Assembly (NCBI RefSeq): GCF_000316115.1
Contig: NZ_JH993797.1
Span: forward strand, 1,970,486 to 2,034,485
DNA from: Leptolyngbya sp. PCC 7375
Lineage (GTDB): Bacteria > Cyanobacteriota > Cyanobacteriia > Phormidesmidales > Phormidesmidaceae
DNA: 64,000 bases
Direction of reading: 5' to 3'
Shown: piece after piece, positions 54,579 to 63,931 of the stretch
Numbering within the stretch: position 1 is the stretch's first letter
Layout of the letters: each line of letters begins with the position of its first letter
Made by a program: the position numbers and the translations under genes
The notes under the pieces: model-generated
The model's input: the letters and a program-made list of their open reading frames with translations, nothing else
Databases searched by the model: none
What the model was told of the DNA's origin: nothing

Positions 54579-56002
54579 TCCCGGCAGACGAGCACCCCCC
54601 ACCAGGCAATGGGAAAGAGGCATCCTCTTGTGGGTGCCCTCATCCCTGGGACATCTGGAATACCCTAAACGAACCGTGGTGTGGGCAAATCCGACAGATA
54701 CCAACGGATGCCGTGGTGCTGATTAACGAGTCAGAACCGGCACAGTTTTTGGCATACCTTTGGAGCGGGCTGCTTGCTAAAGCCGCTCTAGTGCTAGCAA
54801 ATCCTAACTGGAAACAACAGGAATGGCAGCAGGTGGCAGCACAGCTAAAACCCGATGTAATTCTTGGCCAATCTCCTCCCGTATCTTTTAATTTATCGAA
54901 CCAGCAACCAGAGCCAGGGCAGATCCTCATTGCCACCGGAGGAACGTCTGGAAAAATCAAATTTGTTATCCATACCTGGGCAACTCTCAGTACAGCAGCC
55001 CAGGGATTTTTAACCCATTTTGACCAAACACCGGTCAATAGTTATTGCGTTTTACCGCTTTACCATGTCAGTGGTCTCATGCAGGCAATGCGCGTATGGT
55101 TGTCCGGCGGTCAACTCATCATCCAGCCATTCAAAGACTTAGACGCAGATCAGCGATTAGTTCAACCCGATCAGACCTGGTTTATCTCTCTTGTGCCCAC
55201 CCAACTACAGAGGTTGATAAAGAACGGCAACACCCTGCTCTGGCTTTCTCAGTTCCGAGCCATTTTGCTAGGCGGGGCTCCCGCTTGGCCTACTTTACTT
55301 GCCCAAACAGCTCAGTTACCCATCGCCCTTACCTATGGCATGAGTGAAACAGCGGCCCAGGTAGCCACCTTATTACCTACAGACTTTCAACAGGGGGTAC
55401 GCAGTAACGGCTCACCCCTGCCCCATGTCACCCTAGCCGTCCACGAACTGAAATCATTTCAACCTCAGCCCGTAGGAACCATGGGTCGGATAGCTTTAAA
55501 GACAGCCTCTTTGGGCTTGGGTTATTGGCCCGCAATACCGTTGTCGCCACACCAAAGTTGGTTTTATCCAGACGATCTTGGCTATATCGATCAGCAGGGC
55601 CACCTACATATCGTCGGACGCCACAGTCAGAAAATTATTACTGGTGGTGAAAATGTCTTTCCGGCAGAGGTGGAAGCCGCGATCCTGGCCACGGGGTTAG
55701 TACAGGATATATGCGTCGTGGGTTTGCCCGACCCGGTATGGGGCCAGGCAGTGGCAGCATTATGCGTCCCAGCGCCCCATGGTCAAACCACACCACAAAA
55801 GCTCAAGGCAGCTCTTAAACCTGTGCTCAGCGCCTACAAACATCCCAAGCATTGGCACTGGGTTGAACAGCTGCCCCGCAATGCCCAGGGCAAAGTTAAT
55901 CGTTCGGTAGTGGTGGAGTGGCTGACTGCATCCATTGCTCCAATTCGGGGCTCAGGGGATGACGCTGACGACTCGTGCTGTCAATACAGACATGGCGGGT
56001 GA
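54560..56002 (+). CDS. menE: o-succinylbenzoate-CoA ligase
   Basis: The 480-residue acyl-CoA synthetase adenylates o-succinylbenzoate and forms the CoA thioester. AMP-binding motifs are ILIATGGTSGKIKFVIHTW, ALTYGMSETAAQVATL, WFYPDDLGYIDQQGHLHIVGR, KIITGGENVFPAEVE and the catalytic Lys in NAQGKVNRSV. I start it at the ATG at 54560 (MAKIGIVP), inside menC; a TTG at 54548 is also in frame. The last 35 residues after GKVNRSVVVEWL are poorly conserved and their codons overlap the thioesterase gene on the other strand by 107 bp. No frameshift is needed for either frame. Confidence 0.93.
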   Translation: MAKIGIVPADEHPPPGNGKEASSCGCPHPWDIWNTLNEPWCGQIRQIPTDAVVLINESEPAQFLAYLWSGLLAKAALVLANPNWKQQEWQQVAAQLKPDVILGQSPPVSFNLSNQQPEPGQILIATGGTSGKIKFVIHTWATLSTAAQGFLTHFDQTPVNSYCVLPLYHVSGLMQAMRVWLSGGQLIIQPFKDLDADQRLVQPDQTWFISLVPTQLQRLIKNGNTLLWLSQFRAILLGGAPAWPTLLAQTAQLPIALTYGMSETAAQVATLLPTDFQQGVRSNGSPLPHVTLAVHELKSFQPQPVGTMGRIALKTASLGLGYWPAIPLSPHQSWFYPDDLGYIDQQGHLHIVGRHSQKIITGGENVFPAEVEAAILATGLVQDICVVGLPDPVWGQAVAALCVPAPHGQTTPQKLKAALKPVLSAYKHPKHWHWVEQLPRNAQGKVNRSVVVEWLTASIAPIRGSGDDADDSCCQYRHGG

Positions 56003-56351
56003 GTGCGGTGGCTACGGTTTTCTCAGCGGTACCCTTGAGGCAATAGCGAATTTCAAAGGTGGTCTCGTTTAGACGGTGAGGAGTAAGTGCGATCGCAACC
56101 TCATCACCACAGTGCAGCGGTCGCCGAAAGTCCACAGAAGCATGGACCACCGGTACTGCTAAGGCCATCCCCCCGAAAAACTCTCGAGTATTGATGCCCG
56201 CATCATCTAGAGCCGCCTCATAGGCCTCGTGGCAGAGGGTCAAAATATTGGCAAAGTACACCACACCAGCTGCATCCGTTTCATGGAAACGAATAGTGCG
56301 GCGATAGGTAAATAAAGCATCCCTATTATTACCGGGCTCTTTACTGGGCAT
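55896..56351 (-). CDS. menI: 1,4-dihydroxy-2-naphthoyl-CoA thioesterase
   Basis: The 151-residue hotdog-fold thioesterase has the 4HBT-type catalytic region FHETDAAGVVYFANILTLCHEAYEAAL with the Asp used in hydrolysis. AVPVVHASVDFRRPLHCGDEVAI follows. It releases DHNA from DHNA-CoA before the MenA step, as in Synechocystis slr0204. The neighbourhood of menA-C-E supports this. I use the ATG at 56351 (MPSKEPGNNRDALF), which overlaps the M23 peptidase stop by 11 bases; an ATG ten codons upstream is possible. The 3' end overlaps menE antisense by 107 bp. Confidence 0.9.
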   Translation of the reverse strand: MPSKEPGNNRDALFTYRRTIRFHETDAAGVVYFANILTLCHEAYEAALDDAGINTREFFGGMALAVPVVHASVDFRRPLHCGDEVAIALTPHRLNETTFEIRYCLKGTAEKTVATALTRHVCIDSTSRQRHPLSPELEQWMQSATPPLPND

Positions 56352-57972
56352 GGGGTTGAGCTGGGCGGAAGTGGGGCGCATCCTTCACCATAGTTTCGGT
56401 TTTGACGCCCTTGGGCAAAGCCGCCTGAGCTGCAGCTGCCTGAGCTGAAGGAATAATGTTGAGCGCCTGTAGTGGCCGACCATCCATGCGGTTGTTGAGA
56501 TTAGCCAACGCATATCTCAATACATCATCAGGGTTAATCGCCGACCATCCCTCACGGGTCAACTGACGTAGCTCAAAGTGCAAGTGTGGTCCAGTGGAAT
56601 TCCCTGTGGAACCAACCAGTCCAATAACTTCTCCCTGCTCTACCCACTCACCTGGCTGCACCAGCATATGAGACATGTGAGCATAGCGACTTTCTAAGGT
56701 GTTGTCATTGTGCCGCAAAATCACCGTCAGACCATACCCCCCTAAATAATCAGCCACAGAAACCTGACCCGCTTGAGTCGCTAGAATGGGCGTACCTTGG
56801 GGAGCCCCGAGGTCTGTTCCACTGTGGAAGCGATAGGTATGGTGGATAGGATGCCAACGCCAGCCAAACAACGATGTAATGGGAGATGGAGCCGCCAGGG
56901 GAAAGATAAAGGATTCACCTGCTTGTAGTTCAACCAGTGGCTTTGCAACCGTGTTGTAAAACTCACGCCCTGCCACAGTGGTAACACCACCAGAGAAGCG
57001 GACGCCCGAGCGGCTAATGCTCACCGGGCCGATATTGATGGCAGCTTCGGGGATGATGGTTCCAGACCCACTAGCTACCGTTGCAGTATCTTCGCCAGCG
57101 CCACAACCACTGAGAGTTTCAGCATCAACCGTATACTCACATCCCGTCGATCGCTCTGAAACAACCACATTAGGCGCATTTGGATCCAGAGTCTCCCCTT
57201 CGCTGTACTCAGTTGGATCAACGAAGACACCCCCAAATTCAGATGCCAAATCTTCTACCGTCGGAATGACTCCAGGCACAACATCGCTGGGGGTAACGAT
57301 TTCCACTGCGGGGATCACATTTTTTCCATCAGATTCAGATATTGTCTCGCCTGCCGTCACCGTAGCGTCAGCGTCAGTCGCATCCTCTGCTTCTGCCACC
57401 GTAGCGTTAGTGTCAGTCGCATCTTCTGCTGTTGTTACATCTTCTGCCGTTGTTACATCTTCTGCTTCTGCCACCGTAGCGTCAGCGTCAGCGTCAGCAG
57501 TTTTCTCGTCTTCTAATTCGACTGCAGGCTCCGATTCAACCAATTCTGGCTCCAAGGCCAGCTCAGGGACGGGGGCAGTAATCTCAATTTCTACCTGGGA
57601 TGTAATCGCTTCTATCGCACTAGATGGCACGGGCTGAGGAGCAGGGGAAAATTCAGGAGAAGCCGCCTCTGGAGACACTACAAGCGGCGGCGCTACTAAA
57701 GTAGACACTTCCGGTGCATCTGGCGTAGCAGCAATAAAAGGAGTTGCTTCAGCGGTAACAGATGGCGCATCCATCTCACCCGCAGGCATATCAATTTGAG
57801 CCAGTACTGGCTGACTACCCATCACAGCCACGGAACCGACAATGCCGATTTTTTTCCACAACTGTCCAGGCTGCTTGTTAGCAACAATTATCTTAGGCGT
57901 AACGTTACTGGAGCCAGTATTGGACGCATCAGAATTAGACGATGCCGAAGAGGATGGGCAAAAATCAGCCAT
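56341..57972 (-). CDS. secreted M23 (LytM/NlpD-like) peptidase with acidic repeat linker
   Basis: The 543-residue protein has an N-terminal export signal (about 35-58: LWKKIGIVGSVAVMGSQPVLA). A long acidic Ala/Thr/Glu/Val/Asp-rich linker (about 65-270) follows, with repeated TVAEAED and VTTAED units. The C-terminal zinc endopeptidase domain (about 365-500) has SLFGWRWHPIHHTYRFHSGTD, HMSHMLV and STGPHLHFEL, so the metal ligands H, D and HxH are present. It probably cuts or modulates peptidoglycan. It overlaps the thioesterase gene by 11 bases. Confidence 0.9.
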   Translation of the reverse strand: MADFCPSSSASSNSDASNTGSSNVTPKIIVANKQPGQLWKKIGIVGSVAVMGSQPVLAQIDMPAGEMDAPSVTAEATPFIAATPDAPEVSTLVAPPLVVSPEAASPEFSPAPQPVPSSAIEAITSQVEIEITAPVPELALEPELVESEPAVELEDEKTADADADATVAEAEDVTTAEDVTTAEDATDTNATVAEAEDATDADATVTAGETISESDGKNVIPAVEIVTPSDVVPGVIPTVEDLASEFGGVFVDPTEYSEGETLDPNAPNVVVSERSTGCEYTVDAETLSGCGAGEDTATVASGSGTIIPEAAINIGPVSISRSGVRFSGGVTTVAGREFYNTVAKPLVELQAGESFIFPLAAPSPITSLFGWRWHPIHHTYRFHSGTDLGAPQGTPILATQAGQVSVADYLGGYGLTVILRHNDNTLESRYAHMSHMLVQPGEWVEQGEVIGLVGSTGNSTGPHLHFELRQLTREGWSAINPDDVLRYALANLNNRMDGRPLQALNIIPSAQAAAAQAALPKGVKTETMVKDAPHFRPAQPHAQ

Positions 57973-58100
57973 AGGAAGATAAATAAATAGTTCGAGTGAC
58001 GATTTAGATTAGTGATTAAGGAATTTAGTGTAAGAAGAACACAATAAATGAAGTTATTAGGAAACTGAATCGAAGTCACGTCGCCCAATACGGGTGCTTG

Positions 58101-59012
58101 CTATTCAATATCAGTGTGGGAGTATCCGAGGGACAGCTCACCGGGTTTGATGTAGACCAGTTGATCAACTGTCTGATTAATTTCCCTTGAGACCTGTGAC
58201 GAAGACTTTAAAGTTAAGTGTCCCGCTTCCGTAACACCAACTACCCTTAACGCCTTTCCTTCCAGAACTACAGGCATATTTAGATTGGTCAGTAGACTTT
58301 GATAAGCATCCGTGAAACTTTTGCCATCTGTATAATTCCTATAAAAAACACCTCGCCAGATACCTAGCAGCACAGCCGCAGCCACCTCACTCAAGCTGGC
58401 AACAGCCTCTTCACCCTTGACTTTACTGAGTTTGTGCCAAGTGACACCGGTAGCCGGGACTGGATTGTAGACATTAATCCCTACTCCAATGACAGCACGA
58501 GCTATAGTTCCCCGTTCCAGCTTGCTTTCACTCAAAATCCCCCCCAGCTTTTGACCAGCCACCACAATGTCGTTGGGCCACTTGATTTGCGCCGGAATGC
58601 CTAACCATCTAAATTGGCTGACAATGCCCCATGCACTACAAAGGGTAAGTTGGGCCGCTCGGTCAGCAGGCCAGTCGGGCTCTAACATCACCGATAGATA
58701 GACGCCGCCTAATGAAGACTCCCATTGTTTGCCCCGCTGACCTTTACCAGCGGTTTGGGTGTGTGCGATCGCAACCGTCCCTGCCTGAGCACCAGCCATC
58801 GCCCATAGGGTTGCATTCGTCGATGCCACCTGCCCAAATACATGGACATCAAACCTGGGCCGTACAGCTTTTAAAAATGAGGGCGTTTCAGGCATCGGCA
58901 ATATTGCCAATGATTGATTAACCGCATGCCGATTAAAATCGTCTAAGATCAGTCGTTCTTCCAAAACGCTGGAACCGCTTGCTAGACCAAACCAGCTAAT
59001 TTTACCGGTCAA
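58101..59012 (-). CDS. birA: biotin-[acetyl-CoA-carboxylase] ligase (no DNA-binding domain)
   Basis: The 303-residue enzyme attaches biotin to the carboxyl carrier protein of acetyl-CoA carboxylase. Catalytic features: STNATLWAM, HTQTAGKGQRGKQWESSLGGVYLSVML with the biotinoyl-AMP loop, IKWPNDIVVAGQKLGGILSE and VIGVGINVY. It has no N-terminal helix-turn-helix, so it should not act as a repressor. The best start is a TTG at 59012 (TGKISWFG); the ATG at 58895 (MPETPSFLK) would cut a segment that aligns with other cyanobacterial BirA proteins. It is divergent from the DUF1823 gene. Confidence 0.9.
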   Translation of the reverse strand: MTGKISWFGLASGSSVLEERLILDDFNRHAVNQSLAILPMPETPSFLKAVRPRFDVHVFGQVASTNATLWAMAGAQAGTVAIAHTQTAGKGQRGKQWESSLGGVYLSVMLEPDWPADRAAQLTLCSAWGIVSQFRWLGIPAQIKWPNDIVVAGQKLGGILSESKLERGTIARAVIGVGINVYNPVPATGVTWHKLSKVKGEEAVASLSEVAAAVLLGIWRGVFYRNYTDGKSFTDAYQSLLTNLNMPVVLEGKALRVVGVTEAGHLTLKSSSQVSREINQTVDQLVYIKPGELSLGYSHTDIE

Positions 59013-59052
59013 CAGATTGCTATCCTAATGCTCTATTGCATTGCTACCTGTC

Positions 59053-59448
59053 ATGACCGAGTTACCCCCTCTAACCGAAACCACCCTCTGGGCCATTCTT
59101 AACGAAGAACTTGAGGACGATATCGTTAATCGCTTAGTTTGGCACTATCTGGGCTATCGCTATGACGAGGCTACCAAGGATTGGGACGCCAGTAACGTTA
59201 TCGAACCCCTGCAAGAAAAGTTTCCTGAACCGCCCAACTTTATCGAGAGTCGCCCTGCAACGGTGCAACTCACACGCTCAATTCCTAAACCCAATAAGCA
59301 ATTACTTAAAACCTATCTAGGCTTCAAAGGCTATAGCATTGATCAGCTAGTACCCCGCCTAACCCGACGAGCTACCATGACCAGCTGGCTACTCAGTCAT
59401 ATGCAGCTCAAAGGTTTGCTCAAAGACTCACCCAAAAATGAGACTTAA
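59053..59448 (+). CDS. DUF1823 family protein
   Basis: The 131-residue protein matches DUF1823, a small cyanobacterial/plastid family. Visible features: TLWAILNEELEDDIVNRLVWHYLGYRYD, WDASNVIEPLQEKFPEPPNFI, RPATVQLTRSIPKPNKQLLK and LGFKGYSIDQLVPRLTRRAT. There is no signal or membrane segment. The ATG at 59053 is preferred over the in-frame TTG at 59041. It is divergent from birA; the two probably share a promoter region of 40 bp. No function is known to me. Confidence 0.85.
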   Translation: MTELPPLTETTLWAILNEELEDDIVNRLVWHYLGYRYDEATKDWDASNVIEPLQEKFPEPPNFIESRPATVQLTRSIPKPNKQLLKTYLGFKGYSIDQLVPRLTRRATMTSWLLSHMQLKGLLKDSPKNET

Positions 59449-59614
59449 ACCATAGCCGGAAAAACTCCCAAAATCTGACCACCCCAAAGAATTAGTACAC
59501 AAGAACTAATTGAATGTGCTATCACTGATTTGTCAGGCTCCAATCTTGAGATAGAAGCAGCCACCAACCAAAAACTTTCACACTCAAAACATCACTCCCT
59601 ATTCCTCACCCAAT

Positions 59615-59965
59615 ATGGAAGTCAAAAACGTCTACGCAGAACTCACTGCCCACTCTGAGGGATCTTTTGTCGACGTTGTACCCTTTAACGGCAACCATGT
59701 GGGCGCATGTAGCATCACCGGCGTTTCACCGGTCTGGGAAATGCATCCAGACACGGATGAATGGTTCTACATCCTTGAAGGGGAATTTGAAATGACGCTG
59801 CTGGATGGAGAAACGCCGCAACACGTTGTCGCCTCAGCTGGTTCAACATTTGTGGTGCCTAAGGGAATCTGGCATAAGCCTGGCGCACCTAATGGGTCCA
59901 AGTTTATGTATCTCACCCCTGGTCAAACCCTGCATTCAGATAAGGAAGATCCTCGTATACCCTAA
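59615..59965 (+). CDS. cupin-fold protein
   Basis: The 116-residue single-domain cupin has the first motif WEMHPDTDEWFYILEGEFEM (residues about 46-65) and the second PKGIWHKPGAPNG (about 88-100). The metal ligands (His, Glu, His) are visible, although the first motif starts with MHPDTDE rather than HxH. It could be a small metal-dependent enzyme or a sensor. No related pathway genes are adjacent. A long hairpin follows 16 bases after the stop. Confidence 0.88.
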   Translation: MEVKNVYAELTAHSEGSFVDVVPFNGNHVGACSITGVSPVWEMHPDTDEWFYILEGEFEMTLLDGETPQHVVASAGSTFVVPKGIWHKPGAPNGSKFMYLTPGQTLHSDKEDPRIP

Positions 59966-59981
59966 CCCCCTATGATCCCAT

Positions 59982-60023
59982 CCGTTTTGTAGAGACGTTC
60001 CATGGAAGGTCTCTACAAAACGG
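59982..60023. terminator. long hairpin between convergent cupin and yjbQ-like genes
   Basis: CCGTTTTGTAGAGAC (59982-59996) pairs perfectly with GTCTCTACAAAACGG (60009-60023) around a 12-base loop that contains a palindromic TTCCATGGAA. GGGATTTTTC follows on the plus strand. The form is that of a dispersed cyanobacterial palindromic repeat recruited as a terminator. Confidence 0.75.
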
Positions 60024-60042
60024 GGATTTTTCAAAGAGATCC

Positions 60043-60483
60043 CTAAAAACCACAAATTTGGATTAAGACCTTCCGTCCCTGTCTAGGACCATCCAAATCC
60101 ACTAGCATCACAGATTGATAGGTCCCCAAAGCCAGTTGACCATTCACAATTGGTACCGTCTCACTATTGCCCAAAGTCATCGCCATCAGGTGGGAGTGAG
60201 CATTAATGGGTTCATCAGAGGGCACATCTCGTAAATGCAGATCGTTATGTAAATAGCGATCCTGTGGCGGAGCAAGGTTACGCAAATAGGTTTTGATATC
60301 CACCAATAGCCGTTCTTCATGTTCATTGACAGTTAAGGCTGTCGTAGTGTGACAAGAAAAAATAACCACATGGCCCTGAATCACCTTAGCGACGGTCACC
60401 TGCTGTTGAATCGCTGAAGTAATGTTTAGGATATCAATAGTGTCAGCCGTGTCAAATAATAGATAGTGAGAAACAATTTGCAT
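60043..60483 (-). CDS. YjbQ/UPF0047 family protein
   Basis: The 146-residue protein from the ATG at 60483 (MQIVSHYLLFDTADTIDI) has the YjbQ family signature: IFSCHTTTALTVNEHE, DVPSDEPINAHSHLMAMTLGNSETVPIVNGQLALGTYQ and MLVDLDGPRQGRKV at the end. YjbQ has been suggested to have secondary thiamine phosphate synthase activity in E. coli; the natural role is unclear. The open frame continues 19 codons upstream of 60483, but those would collide with the divergent CoA-binding gene, so I use the shorter start. Confidence 0.93.
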   Translation of the reverse strand: MQIVSHYLLFDTADTIDILNITSAIQQQVTVAKVIQGHVVIFSCHTTTALTVNEHEERLLVDIKTYLRNLAPPQDRYLHNDLHLRDVPSDEPINAHSHLMAMTLGNSETVPIVNGQLALGTYQSVMLVDLDGPRQGRKVLIQICGF

Positions 60484-60515
60484 GAGCTCGCGATATCCAT
60501 TAACAGTCACAAGCC

Positions 60516-60968
60516 ATGAACACCCTTTATAAAGATCCAACTGTCATTAAGCATGTTCTGGCCAAAACGAAGTATATCGCTGTTGTGGGACACTCTCCTA
60601 AACCCCAACGCCCCAGCTATCAAGTGGCTCAATACATGCGCCAGCAAGGCTACGTTGTCTATCCCATTCACCCTGCCGTTAAAGAGATTGACGGCCATCG
60701 TTGCTATGCTCACCTAGCCGATGTTCCTGGCCCCATTGACATCGTGAATGTCTTTCGCCGTAGTGAGTTTCTCCCTGACCTTATGGAACAACTCCTGACA
60801 CTAAAGACAATGTCTGAGGTGAAATGTTTGTGGACCCAGCTGGATATCTATGATGTAGGTGTTGCCCAACAAGCCATTGATCATGGCTGGCAAGTGGTCA
60901 TGGATGCCTGTCTTAAGATTGAATTTCAAAAGACTCAGCACTCATGTGAGGCGATTGAACCATCGTAG
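60516..60968 (+). CDS. CoA-binding domain protein
   Basis: The 150-residue protein is a single Rossmann-like CoA-binding domain (YccU-type): KYIAVVGHSPKPQRPSYQVAQYMRQQGYVVYPIHP, then IDIVNVFRRSEFLPDLMEQ, KCLWTQLDIYDVGVAQQA and VVMDACLKIEFQK. It resembles the nucleotide-binding part of succinyl-CoA synthetase alpha but lacks the rest. The role in the cell is unknown. The gap to the yjbQ-like gene is 32 bp (divergent) and the 3' end overlaps the next gene antisense by 56 bp. Confidence 0.92.
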   Translation: MNTLYKDPTVIKHVLAKTKYIAVVGHSPKPQRPSYQVAQYMRQQGYVVYPIHPAVKEIDGHRCYAHLADVPGPIDIVNVFRRSEFLPDLMEQLLTLKTMSEVKCLWTQLDIYDVGVAQQAIDHGWQVVMDACLKIEFQKTQHSCEAIEPS

Positions 60969-61737
60969 TTATAAAGGTTTGCTGACGAGCTTTAAGCTGA
61001 TGACGCTCATGGGTATGTTCCATTAACCATCGCAGTGATTGAACGTACATCGGCTCTTGCCATAAGCCTAAGGTTGAATTGGTCTGAGCCTGGTCAATAT
61101 GGCGTTGTAACTGCGTCTGAGCGATCCGCCGTAGCTCTCGATCAGTGTTATACAAATGCACATAAATTTGGTTAAACGTTGCTGTATCGGCCTGGGCAAT
61201 AGCAGCCTGGAGCAGTTCCGCTTCTAAACTCTGCAACTGACGCAATTTAACCTGATAGCCTTCATCCTCAACCAGGAGTCTATCGGCAAAACTTGTCCCA
61301 TAGGCTTGAATAGATAGCAGTTGCTGCAAACCTAATAACTGGGATTCGACGGCATTCGAACGACGATGCAAATCTCGACGATAGTCCTCCAAACTTCTAA
61401 TAGGTTTGGGGAAAGCAGGGGGGGCCTCTGCCGGACGTACTTGCTGAGCCTGTGGACTCGCTTGAGAAAACCGTGGCCTGAGCAGAGCAGGTTCTACAGA
61501 GGAGGTCTCATTTGTATCGACGGCTGTAGCGGTATTGTCTGTCTCTCCCAACTCGCTGGTCGGTTTGTTGGACTGCCCTAAAAACCCTGGCCATTCTCCC
61601 AGGGCATTTGCAGTGCCTTGGACCCCAACGGTTAGCGTTAACATACCCGATGCTACAGGTAACCAATAGAGGGGGCGTTGTTGAGGTTGTCTTGGACGAC
61701 GAGTGATCGCTTTAGATTGAGCCCTATTTCGTTCCAT
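60913..61737 (-). CDS. membrane-anchored helical protein of unknown function
   Basis: From the ATG at 61737 (MERNRAQSKAITRRPRQPQQ) the protein has 274 residues: a basic cytoplasmic start, one hydrophobic segment (about 24-42, YWLPVASGMLTLTVGVQGTA), and a low-complexity stretch rich in Thr/Glu/Pro. A long helical region follows (about 120-250), with LEDYRRDLHRRSNAVESQLLGLQQLLS and QLQSLEAELLQAAIAQA. An open frame extends 22 codons further upstream without family support. I do not recognise a family. Its last 56 bases overlap the 3' end of the CoA-binding gene, so both ends are supported only by open frames. Confidence 0.65.
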   Translation of the reverse strand: MERNRAQSKAITRRPRQPQQRPLYWLPVASGMLTLTVGVQGTANALGEWPGFLGQSNKPTSELGETDNTATAVDTNETSSVEPALLRPRFSQASPQAQQVRPAEAPPAFPKPIRSLEDYRRDLHRRSNAVESQLLGLQQLLSIQAYGTSFADRLLVEDEGYQVKLRQLQSLEAELLQAAIAQADTATFNQIYVHLYNTDRELRRIAQTQLQRHIDQAQTNSTLGLWQEPMYVQSLRWLMEHTHERHQLKARQQTFITTMVQSPHMSAESFEIQS

Positions 61738-61921
61738 GGATAGTTTGGGAAAAACACTGATGACGCAAGCGTACAGAACGATTAGCGCTAATCCACTATC
61801 CAAAGTGGCATAGCCATGCCCGGAATTTCTAGGTGGCTTATGGAAGTCTATAAATTAAAGATTTAGATGTACATTGGGCCTACATATACTGAAATCAGGG
61901 AAATTAGGGCGGTGCTATTCG

Positions 61922-63703
61922 TTACATCGGTACGCGCTCACCCATTTGAACACGCCATAGATTGGCATAGATGCCAGAACGAGCTAGGAGTTCCTCATGG
62001 GTTCCCCATTCTGCTAACTGTCCTCGATCCATGACATAGATACAGTGGGCATTGCGTACCGTTGATAACCGATGGGCAATGGCAATGGTGGTGCGATCGC
62101 AGGTGATCTTTTCTAGCGAGCGCTGAATTGCCGCCTCAGTTTCGTTATCCACCGCCGATGTGGCCTCATCCAAGATTAGAATCGGTGGGTCTTTTAGCAA
62201 TGCACGGGCAATGGCCAAACGCTGACGCTGACCGCCTGAGAGTTTCTGGCCGCGCTCACCGACGATGGTGTCATACCCTTGGGGCAACTGCTCAATGAAA
62301 TCATTGGCTTCAGCTAGTTTGGCCGCTTTCTCAATCTCAGCAGACGTTGCACTAAAGCTGCCATAGGCAATATTCTCAGCCACCGTTCCATGGAATAAAA
62401 ACACATCTTGACTGACTAAACCAATGGCTCGGCGTAAATCATCTAGATGTAGCTGCCGCAAATCGTGACCATCAAGGCTGATCTGCCCATTGCTGATTTC
62501 ATAAAAGCGCAGCAAAAGTTTGACTAGGGTACTCTTTCCGGAACCCGTCGCACCGACAATCGCCGTTGTTTTACCGGCAGGCACTTTCAGAGTTAGGTGT
62601 TCTACCACCGGCAGGCGATCATGATAAGCAAAGGTCACATCCTTAAATGCAATATCGCCACGCACATTACTAACGGGCAACCGATAATCCCCAGGGCGAA
62701 TAGCCACAGGCGTATCCAGCAAATCCATCACCCGATCGATGGAGGCCATGGCACGCCGATACTGATCCAGGGTTTCGCCTAAACGAGTCAAAGGCCACAG
62801 CAACCGCTGCGTGAGAAATACCAACACACTATAGGTACCCACAGCCAGGTTGCCAGCCACTGCTTCTAAACCTCCATATAGCAGGGTGGCCGTAAATCCG
62901 ATCAAAATCAGAATACGGATCAGGGGAATAAATGCAGAACTGAGCGCAATCGCTCCACGATTACTCTGACGATAGGCTTCGCTATCTGCTGCTACCCGCT
63001 GATTTTCATAGGCCTCAGCTGTGTAGCTTTTAATAGTGGCAATGCCTGTTAGGTTATTGGCCAGACGACCATTCAATAAACCTACACGCTCTCGTACCTC
63101 AGCGTAGCGGGGGGCTAGATATTTTTGAAATGCGATCGCACCCCACACAATAAACGGCATGGGCAACATCGCCAGCCAAGCTACCTTAGGAGCCATAACA
63201 AAAAAAGCTCCACCAATCAGTAGCACAGTGGTCACCACCTGCAGGACTTCGTTTGCCCCGCGATCCAAAAACCGCTCCAGCTGATTGATGTCGTCATTGA
63301 GAATAGACATCAAGCCACCCGAGCTGCGCTCCTCAAAAAAGGCTAGTTCCAAGGACTGAAGATGGGTATAGGCATCTAAGCGCAGATCATGCTGAATCGA
63401 TTGGGCCAAGTTGCGCCACAGCCAGTTATAGGCATATTCAAACGCTGATTCTAAAGCCCAAACAATCACCGTTAGTACTGATAGCCATACAAACTGCCCA
63501 CGAATGCTCGCCACACCCCAGTTGGCAATGAGTGAATCCTGCTGTTTAACCACCACATCCACCGCTAGACCAATGAGTACTGGCGGGGCCAAATCAAATA
63601 GTTTATTGAGAACTGAGGCTGAACTGGCCAGCCAAATTCGTCGGCGATAGCGACGACCGTAGGTCAACAAACGTTGGAGTGGGTAGGTCATAATCCCTGA
63701 CAT
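61922..63703 (-). CDS. ABC exporter with fused permease and ATPase (MsbA/BmrA-like)
   Basis: The 593-residue half-transporter has six membrane segments in residues 20-320 and an ATPase domain (about 350-590). It has Walker [22 protein letters not shown]-loop [19 protein letters not shown], signature [32 protein letters not shown] with Walker B, and [11 protein letters not shown]. It should work as a homodimer exporting lipids, drugs or peptides; the substrate cannot be read. The start is the ATG at 63703 or the one four codons later (MTYPLQRLL). No accessory gene is next to it. Confidence 0.95.
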   Translation of the reverse strand: MSGIMTYPLQRLLTYGRRYRRRIWLASSASVLNKLFDLAPPVLIGLAVDVVVKQQDSLIANWGVASIRGQFVWLSVLTVIVWALESAFEYAYNWLWRNLAQSIQHDLRLDAYTHLQSLELAFFEERSSGGLMSILNDDINQLERFLDRGANEVLQVVTTVLLIGGAFFVMAPKVAWLAMLPMPFIVWGAIAFQKYLAPRYAEVRERVGLLNGRLANNLTGIATIKSYTAEAYENQRVAADSEAYRQSNRGAIALSSAFIPLIRILILIGFTATLLYGGLEAVAGNLAVGTYSVLVFLTQRLLWPLTRLGETLDQYRRAMASIDRVMDLLDTPVAIRPGDYRLPVSNVRGDIAFKDVTFAYHDRLPVVEHLTLKVPAGKTTAIVGATGSGKSTLVKLLLRFYEISNGQISLDGHDLRQLHLDDLRRAIGLVSQDVFLFHGTVAENIAYGSFSATSAEIEKAAKLAEANDFIEQLPQGYDTIVGERGQKLSGGQRQRLAIARALLKDPPILILDEATSAVDNETEAAIQRSLEKITCDRTTIAIAHRLSTVRNAHCIYVMDRGQLAEWGTHEELLARSGIYANLWRVQMGERVPM

Positions 63704-63807
63704 CTAAGGATAGAAGGAAACATCAATATTTCCAGTTCCTCCATTGTGAACTATCACCGCTGCAGCTTAATGACATGAGTTGACCTAAATCGATGGCCCC
63801 ATCTATC

Positions 63808-63846
63808 AAAACAACGACAGCAGTCCTAAAACAACGACAGCAGTCC
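63808..63846. repeat. two copies of a 19-bp direct repeat
   Basis: AAAACAACGACAGCAGTCC occurs at 63808-63826 and again at 63828-63846, with one base between. It lies upstream of the ABC exporter gene. No function is known. Confidence 0.85.
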
Positions 63847-63931
63847 GGATACCTTATTTGAAGGCTTTAAGAAGATCGCCATAGCTTGACCCTGAAATCC
63901 AAACTTTTTAGGTATTCTCCTTAGACAGGTG

